A DNA stretch of 64,000 nucleotides from positions 62,001 to 126,000 of the forward strand of contig JANFAH010000017.1 in NCBI GenBank assembly GCA_024663395.1, given 5' to 3'. Every line of letters begins with the position of its first letter. The first letter of the stretch is position 1. The translations under genes were made by a program, and so were the position numbers. Shown piece after piece: positions 56,686-64,000 of this stretch. The DNA is from Pisolithus tinctorius (taxonomy: Eukaryota > Basidiomycota > Agaricomycetes > Boletales > Pisolithaceae). The notes under the pieces are model-generated. The model was given only the letters and a program-made list of their open reading frames with translations, did no database searches and was not told where the DNA came from.

Positions 56686-56880
56686 TACTCGTTTCTTCTG
56701 TTGCTTCTCTGACGATGGGAGTGATTCCTTGACCACGACACGTATGTATGTATATTGACGAGCGTACACAACGGCATTTAAAGATGGGGTTGTGAAGAAG
56801 AGTGAAGTGAGGAAGTAGCAGGAACCATGAACATGAAAAAATAAGATTAATGAAGCATGCTATCAAATAACTATAGGGCA

Positions 56881-59112
56881 TCATCCAACGTCCATCTCAT
56901 CTCCACGGTTCTGCGACGTAGTCCGTTGACTGCCCTCGATTATAGGCGGTTGTGACTTCTCCAGTTCACGCCTCACGACTTCTTCCAGCCCCTCGTATAT
57001 ACTCTTCTTCGGTAAATTCCATATTCGGCCTGGACACTCCCTCTCTTTGTCCTCAAAAATGCTCCCTACACTGGATACCCACTGTGCCCGAGTTTCTACC
57101 AGTTGTTTCAGTTGGTCGGGAACGACTAAATGAAGGTCGTCGTCTGGGCCAAGGCCAAGCGCCGAGGGTGGAGGTTTCGGGATATCAACTGTACTCGTAC
57201 ATCCGTTCGATTCAGGACCCCTCTTCTTCTTCTTGCCCAGTTTCGGGGCATCCTTCTTCTGAAGTTTGGTATAGGTAGCTAGGATCGCCTTATCAAGGGA
57301 ATCCCGTGCATCGAGAAATTCTTGATATGCCAGACGGTCCTTGGCTATCGCCACGAGTCGCTCTCGGCGGGCCTTGTTCATAGCGACGACTTTACGAAGC
57401 TCCTGCTGCGCGTGACGAAGGGCTGTTGCGATTGGATCGTCAACCCTTGCAGAGTAATTAGGCTAGAGAACGCATAATCAGTAAAATATCGCACATGATA
57501 CGGAAATTCGGAATTACCGGCTCCGGTAACAAACCATGAAATCGCATCGTGTCTTGAATCCGTTCTTCCAAGTCCGCGACGTTCACTTTCTCGCGTCTAG
57601 CAGCAGCGGCCCCAGTACCACCTGGCCTGCCCTCCATCGCCTCCTCTGCTGCCTTCACACCTTTCCACACAGTAACGTCAGGCATTGGTAGCAATGCGCT
57701 TATCAACCGTTCCGTCAGCGGCCCATGACTTCGCTCCTCGGTCGATAAATCTGGCTCCGAAAGTGTCGAAGGATCCCACTTCGGTAGAGAGCCGGAACTA
57801 TCACCTGTTCGATGTGAAGAGAAGCCGGGGAGCGGTGTACCATATATCTCCATATCTTGCTCCTCCCACACTTCGGTGTAATGTCGCCCGAGTTTAGGAA
57901 TTATGTAGGGTTCTATCTCGTCCCCTGTGAACTCGAGAAAACCTATGTCTTCCTCCTTGATGCCTCGTATCCATGGTTCGATGCTCGTATAGAAAGTGTT
58001 AACTGGAACTTGAGGTGGTTGCTTGAGCTTACTGAAGTCCTCCATAACTTCTGTAGGTTTACTAGGCCCAGCAACAGGTGGTGGGGCTACCGGCGGTCGA
58101 GGTGGGAGTAATTGAACGGATGGGGGGACGGAAAAATCAGGGCCAATGGTCGACTGAAGCTACGTCAGATAGGTTCGGCACAACCGCTGGAAGTATGTAT
58201 GCACCTTCGCATGATTTAATATAGGTCCTGCAACTTTCGCAGTCTTGACCGGTAATACAGGTGACGGATGAGCGACCGGAACGGTCTTGACAGATTTAAC
58301 GGAATCTACACATGTTATCAGTCCCTGGTATTATGAATGTCGTAGATATTCGCGCAGAACCTTCCAAGTCGCTATCGTCCTCCCTTTTCCGCTTCTTTTT
58401 CTTCTTCTTCAAATCCTCCTGTAATCTGATGGAAGTTCGGTAATCCAATAAGTGTTTTGCATCGAATGGCACCGTCATTTACTTACGACCGCCGAGGATC
58501 GACTGATGCTCTTCCGGAGGGTGGAAGTGACGAGACTATGGAAGGGGCACGGGCTTTCGCGGTTCCATTAAGCGAGGAAGTGGAAAAAGAGGGTTCATCC
58601 GCCTCTCGGTGTGGAGTGACTGCAAGATCACAAATGGTACGCGAAAAACATCACGGTGGCGCGGAGATACGAGATATTTGATAAGTACCGCATGAAAATT
58701 TGGTGGATCGGATAATAGAGACAGAGACGTAGGGAGCAATAATTTCGCAACGTTTCATCCGATTGTTCATTGCAGATATGCCCGGCATTTAAGACATGCG
58801 CGAATAAGGGAAGTGGGTAAGCATATACACGCGGCGCGAACAGAAAGACGTACAGCCGCGCTCCCGGTTGACCTTTTCCATTGCCTTTGCTTTCCCCTTT
58901 ACTTTCTCCTTCATGCGGCGCATAGATTCCTCGAGAGTCTTAAGGTCTTCTCCTGCCTTCTTTGCCCGTTCCATGCACCTTTGCCGGAGTGACTTGAGTT
59001 CATTTTGCAGTGCATCCAAGTCATCCGTAGGCGGCACTGGATCTTGGGGGTTCTTAAAGAGCGCAGACCGGATTGGAGTCGGTTGAGAATAAGGTAATAA
59101 TTTGGACGACAT
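56881..59112 (-). CDS. ADA3: SAGA/ADA complex subunit Ada3 (Ngg1)
   Basis: Starts MSSKLLPYSQPTPIRSALF. A coiled coil follows (LQNELKSLRQRCMERAKKAG). A nuclear-signal-like DLKKKKKKRKREDDSD lies at 58420-58370. The best exon is 58153 to about 57525, with QVPVNTFYTSIEPWIRGI, EEDIGFLEFTGDEIEPYIIP and LGRHYTEVWEEQD, the hallmark of Ada3. The last exon (near 57460 to 56881) reads ALRHAQQELRKVVAMNKARR and ends DEMDVG. Ada3 links Gcn5 and Ada2 in histone acetylation. Exon borders between 58860 and 58160 are not fully resolved; at least five exons are needed. No frame break was seen in the parts read. Confidence 0.88.
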
Positions 59113-59410
59113 GAGGGGCGCTTCGGAGGTCAAAGACGCTCCAGGAACGTGGATTTCACAACGGAACCGCGGCTAGTGGGCTCAGTGCTGGGTGCCCAGG
59201 TCGTCCCGGCGACGATTGCGGAGCGCAGCAGCCAGATAAACGACTACGACGAGCTGTGAACAATCCAGGCTACGGTTTAGCAGTGTATCATGAGCGTCAA
59301 GGTCGTGGTTTTGTTGACGATTACGTAATGGTCTTTTTCCCACAGGTTATTGGACCGAGCCAAAGGGGGTCCCCGGGTCAGTCAAGTACATAACTAAGTT
59401 AAAGTACCCG

Positions 59411-61272
59411 ATGAATGGCAGGGAGGAGGGCCATACAAGTCGCTCGGGAAGCGACCTGACCAGCATAGACAGCGACGACATCGAACTGGAAGCTTTGGAA
59501 CGCCTTGAAGTACCATCTCACGCGGGCAATCTTCGTACAGCAGAATACGACACTCACGAAGACGGTGGACACGACGAAGACGGCAACGCTGCACTACTCG
59601 CAGATGAATATGGGCTTATAGGTGTCCGAGAACACGGTCATTATTCCGTTTGGTGGAAACAGATGGGCAGCATTGTTGTCGAGGTGCGTGTCAATCGCCT
59701 GCCAGCCAGAGGAGGTTGCTTTATAAACGAGGCAGAGTGCGCCTACATTGCTTTTAACTACTGTCGGTCTCTTGTTCACCGGAGAACTCTTGGACCACGT
59801 GTCGGTGAGCATTCAATTGCATCATGGTCGCGGACGACGTTCACTCCCGGAGCAGCGGTGGAGAGCTATGAGGGCAATTAACGAGTTGATCATGATTGTA
59901 CCTGTCATCCTCAATCTGAAAGGCAATCTGGAGATGAATCTCTCGGCAAGACTTGGGACTGTTGCCAATATGGGCAGTTTGGACGATCCTCGCACCAGAC
60001 GCAACACCATCTACGGCAACTTGGCGCTTCTCCAAGTCCAGGCGACAGTCGTAGCGAGTGTGGCTGCTTGCGTAGCTATGGCTCTAGGATCGATCATTCC
60101 AGATCCCCCATCCACTGCTCCCATATCAGTTGTTGGCGGGGTCTCCGATAGTATGAGGCTGCTCAGCCGAGCGCCACGACCTCTACCCATGAAACCTGGG
60201 CAACCAAAATCCGGACTCGCTGAGTGTGCATCTTTTACAGGCGAACCCAATCGAGAAATTTATCATTTCCTAGATTCATCATGGTGGCATCCTCTGCTAT
60301 GATGTCCGCCTGCTTATCCAGTATACTGCTGGGATCCTTCATGTGCGCTCTCATCGTAGCATGTAGACGCTTTGGACTTGATCCAGGTATAAGGGACCTA
60401 CTCGTTTCACAGGTTACTCAGCTGACCACTTTTCCACAGACAATATTGCACCTCCAGTGGCCTCCTGCCTGGGCGACTTGGTCACACTGTGTCTGCTCGC
60501 AGTTGTTTCCTCGTTCCTGATCAACTTTGTTAACACGCCATTACTGTTTATCCTTATCTTGTGTCTCGTTCTGTCGGCAACTTCCTGTTTCTTCGTGGTG
60601 CGTCGCAATAGCTGCGTAAAGGACCTCGTGTGGCAAGGCTGGCTCCCATTATTCGGTGCCATGGTCATCAGCAGCGCAACGGGAATAGTATTGGACACCT
60701 TTGCGTCCCGGTACCAGGGATTCCCCCTCCTTGCGATCGTGATAAGCGGTGCGCGGTAATTCCATTGCGTTAGCTCATTTATCTGAGCGTACAACAGGTT
60801 TACCAGGGAGCGTAGGGTCTATCTCCATCTCCCGACTGTCGACTTCACTTCATGCAGTAAGGCATCATCCACATTCCCGCAGGAAGGAGCCATCCAAAAA
60901 GCTCGTCACGACCACTCTTCTCCTTATCACCATACCTGTAGAAATCATTTTCCTTGCCACCTTACACGCGTTTGGATGGCTTAGACTCCCTATACTATTC
61001 GCTATTCTGACCGTGCTTTTGTTCTGTTGCGCGGTACGTCGACTGCTGGATTCAAATCCTGATATGATGCTATCCTCTGTTTGTTTGTTTTTTTTCCGCA
61101 GGTGACAATATCACTCTTTATTGCAAACGCGCTTACGGATTTCCTGTGGTCGAAGGATCTAGACCCTGACATGTATGCGCTACCGATCCACTCCGCAACG
61201 ATGGACTTGATCGGGCAGTTACTTCTTGTCCTGTGTTTCCAGCTAGTGTCTCTCACGGGCGTTAACTTATAG
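59411..61272 (+). CDS. SLC41/MgtE-type divalent cation (Mg2+) transporter
   Basis: Seven exons join in phase to 512 residues: 59411-59683, 59736-59804, 59856-60223, 60274-60386, 60440-60748, 60798-61033 and 61102-61272. A long acidic cytoplasmic N-terminus precedes the first membrane segment (LLLTTVGLLFTGELLDHVS). The MgtE signature NLKGNLEMNLSARLGTVANM marks the first repeat. Further hydrophobic segments include VASVAACVAMALGSIIP, LLGSFMCALIVACRR and LLFILILCLVLSATSCFFVV. A second half with DLVWQGWLPLFGAMVISSA follows. The internal two-repeat layout fits SLC41 proteins. It is the last of four intact genes in this block. Confidence 0.9.
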
Positions 61273-61675
61273 ACGTAATCAATGCACTTGTACAACCGCC
61301 CCATCCGTACGACTCAAATTTTCGCCGTAGAGGGATTTGCAGAAATGGTGTTAACGTGGATGCCTTTCTTCCTAGCATCCTGGCTCCGGGAGATCGTAGT
61401 ATCCTTGGCTTAACGTCAATGCAAGGACGGAGCAACAAGTTTGTTGAGACACAGCAGATCAAATTCGCCTTGCCACAGAGTGCAGTACTCGGAGGTATGT
61501 CTGCAGAGCGGCACGAGGGATTGGCTCAAGTTGATGAAGCGCAGGAGACTCAGAGGGGGGAGGGGAGCAGCAGGGACAAACGTTCATGTATAAACCCTAC
61601 AAGTCAGTCTTCGTGCCCAAGTGCGGAATCGACCTACGAGGCAAGCCAGAACTATGTACACCGCACTCTTAGCAC
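61273..61675. other. Gene end region, no supported gene
   Basis: One plus-strand ORF (61356-61679) without domain. It may include the SLC41 3' UTR. Confidence 0.35.
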
Positions 61676-63600
61676 TTAACAGTAAGAATACGACTGCAGT
61701 GGCGCAACGAAGAAGTAAGAAGAGGCCACTCGAGAAATTGTCACGTACGTGCCCCAGGTAAAAAGTGCAAGAATAACAGTTGTGAAGGGGAAGAATCTCT
61801 CAATTAATCGAAGACTTGCCGTCATCACTGTTGTCTGCATGGCGCCGACTAGTGGGTGGGGTCGAGGCGGTTCGGCCACAGCTGCGCGTCCAATGTACAA
61901 ATCGGGATTGTTCCAGGACGGCGTGATACACCTCATGATTGAATCCGATGCATTGCAGTCCAACGCAAGAAACCTTCAGGGCTCCAGCCGCATACAGTTG
62001 ACTTGCTTCGTACGTGTTTTGAGGCGATACGTTCTTCCGGCCCGCGAGCGTCTCCTTGATTATCGCTTGCGTTGTCTGAGAAATATCCACGTAAAGAGAG
62101 AAAAGTTACGAATCATATCCTGTACCTCGGTCGAGAGCAACTCCCACTCTTGTGTCGTCAGATCGTCCATGCGAAACGCCTTATACGTGCCAGCGTAATA
62201 CCACTTCCCGTCCTTATGATAAAAGCATTCTGCAATGAACGTAATCGCGTTGAGAGACATTCGTCCGCCGGTCTCTCAGCAAGCCAGCATACCGGTCGGT
62301 TCTCGCATGTGACCAAGCACGTCAACGGGCGACCACCGATGAGCAGTGACGACGCGCGGATTGGTGGTACACTTGAAAACCGGAGTGAGAAAGTACCCGT
62401 GTTCCTCTCGATCCGGACACCAGTACGTCGTGGCTTGTGTCAAAATGCGATAATTCCCTAGTCTGAAGATTCTGTCTAAACTAGGGAACGGATTAGAAAG
62501 AAAGATCAGGTATCCGCACAAGTTCTTTAAAGTCTTGACAGGAGGGTCAGTAAGACGAGTACGTCAAAAATAATACGCACGCCCGTGGTATTGCGGAGGA
62601 AATCGCCTAATGAATATGAATGTGGCAGCACGATAGGCTGCAGTTCATCCGCTGGGATGCCGGACGGAAGAGGCAGTGCAGCAAGTATTGAATGTCGCGC
62701 AGCGACGGTCTTCTCAGCACTACCATCCAACAAAAGTGATGACAACGTGATCTGGGCGAGTGTGGCAGAAGGGCCCTGTGGGTTAGCCGCATATATGCGC
62801 TCACCTGTTCATTGGAATCGTCATTTACAGTCGGAACAAACATGTCCGATGATCGCGAGGTACACGCAGCGCGACGCTCCAGAAAGCAAGGAGTTTTTGG
62901 TGGTGTTGCGATTCGTACCCAGGAGGACGGCGAATCCGAACGTACCTAACAGGTGAACATAGTCAATCATTGGGAGCAATGCGCCACCGACATGCAGATA
63001 CGAAGAAGTCGCTGGGTGCATTTCTCTCACATGTCTTTCAAGGCTGATGCTCTTGTTAACGTCGGTTGGATCTTCGACAGCGGTGGAAGAATCACAACGT
63101 TGACTCTCTTGTAGTGCACTCGGATTCGAAAACGATGGGGTCGACGAACGCCTGAGAATCTCGAGTTCCCGTTCCAAGCGAGATATGGTAGCTGATTTCT
63201 GTCTAACTGAGGTATATGCGTCCTCGAGACGTACCACCACATTGTCGCGGGCTGCCAACGCTTCCGTGACTCGTAGCCGTTCCAGTTGAACTGCGAGCGC
63301 GATCTCTGCAACTGCTGCAGGGTCCTGAGTGTGATAAGTAGTCTGAATGTCGCCGAGGGGTGTGTGTGTCTGGTGCAATTGAGCCAGCCAGTGTCAACGT
63401 GAATAGTACTCACGACTGGTGTTTCTGACGACAGAGGCGACAAGGATGTGCTGCAATCTCCAATGCTTGGTGGTACTGTCAGACGTTCCGGTGACATTGT
63501 GGTTGACAAGGTGGCGGTTGAAAGGCAAGGTGCGCTGCGGCCTTGGCCCGAACTTGGGGCTTCCGTTCCATGGCATGTTTTCCAGTGCACTGACGCCCAT
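61676..63600 (-). CDS. Family X, copy 4 (inverted, best preserved), unknown function
   Basis: Starts MGVSALENMPWNGSPKFGPR at 63600. Readable parts in order are RLTVPPSIGDCSTSLSPLS, a GTGAGT intron, then a long exon (about 63340-62821) with DPAAVAEIALAVQLERLRV and a coiled coil (ARDNVVVRLEDAYTSVRQKS, ISRLERELEILRRSS). LPLPSGIPADELQPIVLPHS follows, then the Trp/Cys block (TYWCPDREEHGYFLTPVFKC, HRWSPVDVLGHMREPTG), FYHKDGKWYYAGTYKAF and DDLTTQEWELLSTEVQDMI. Near the end come TASLRLIERFFPF and a membrane segment. The text suggests a protein of over 500 residues with a C-terminal membrane anchor. I do not recognise the family. Intron borders in the middle are unresolved, so it could be damaged. Confidence 0.5.
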
Positions 63601-64000
63601 TTCTTTACAGACTAACCACCCAGAGAATCCTGAAACGACTGAGGAACTAGTGTCACCAGCGTCAAATAATGGTTAGCGAGTAACGACCATGTCGTCCATC
63701 CCAACGATGCTCGCGCACGGCTCAGCTGCGTTTCTCTAGACTTTTCTCCTCATATATCTGTCGGCACCGATTGCAGCCAACGTCGGTGATCTGCAATGGA
63801 ATCCAGCGTTATAGTCAGTCCCCGTCTCCACGTCTCGGTCCTCTTGTTGCCCACTTCTCGTCAAGTGTAACCAAGCGAGCAACGACCTCACCTTTGCTTA
63901 GAGTTGTCTCGAGACCTGGCTTCCTTTCGATCCTCCGTCTACCACAGAACCAGATACTGACACCCTCCCACCAAGTATTCACGCTTACACAAATGTTGTT
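63601..64000 (-). other. Upstream region of family X copy 4
   Basis: Matches, in inverted form, the leaders of X copies 2 and 3 (the TAACCATTATTTGACGCTGG region and the GAGAGAAA region). No additional gene is seen to the window end. Confidence 0.45.

Noticed and set aside
56467..56884. Minus-strand ORFs over RPA34 exon 3
   Set aside because: They mirror the Lys-rich tail of RPA34 and have no independent support.
59822..60250. Minus-strand ORFs over the SLC41 gene
   Set aside because: They are shadows. The plus-strand exons join in phase and carry the MgtE signature.

Overview
The window looks like DNA from a basidiomycete of the Agaricomycetes, probably Agaricales. Genes carry many introns of about 50-70 nt with GT..AG borders. 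The gene families also fit: expanded BTB proteins, Agaricomycete GTPases, APH-like kinases, and Ty3/gypsy, Tc1 and pogo elements of mushroom type. All assignments come from reading the sequence and from family knowledge; no search was run.

Left part (1-24370): nested transposons in a chromatin domain that has lost CpG. A Tc1 end (1-602) is followed by a decayed Ty3/gypsy pol (605-3869). That pol is interrupted by a palindromic Tc1-derived fold-back element (1593-3110) and then by a pogo element (from 3872). The pogo element is itself interrupted by a second fold-back element (6088-7663). A third, nearly complete Tc1 copy (8754-10367) sits inside a tRNA-like repeat whose empty version lies 2 kb away. 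A minus-strand gypsy gag is split by a 6466-bp LTR element (12754-19219) with 901-bp LTRs and a perfect 5-bp target duplication. That element has no plausible genes (LARD type) and is full of CCGG. The DNA on both sides has essentially no CG dinucleotide. An 80-bp minisatellite (21160-23450) follows, and the CpG-poor domain ends inside a six-exon GTPase gene (24895-23691).

Middle part (24900-53400): gene DNA with normal CpG but many broken or duplicated genes. It holds a degenerate Urb2/Npa2-like gene (minus), an intact endonuclease III gene (NTH1, plus), a short-chain dehydrogenase with two frameshifts, and a degenerate copy of part of NTH1. It also holds two complete BTB genes and a BTB fragment, a small zinc-finger ORF, an APH-like kinase, and three copies of an unrecognised gene family that I call family X. 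BTB(-) and X(+) recur side by side as a duplicated module (37.5-40.7 kb and 49.4-53.3 kb). A fourth X copy lies inverted at 61.7-63.6 kb.

Right part (53560-61272): a compact block of four apparently intact single-copy genes. These are THI20-type HMP kinase/TENA (minus), RNA polymerase I subunit RPA34 (plus), the SAGA subunit ADA3/NGG1 (minus), and an SLC41/MgtE-type Mg2+ transporter (plus). THI20 and RPA34 are divergent across 125 bp. I found no CRISPR array, rRNA or convincing functional tRNA gene.
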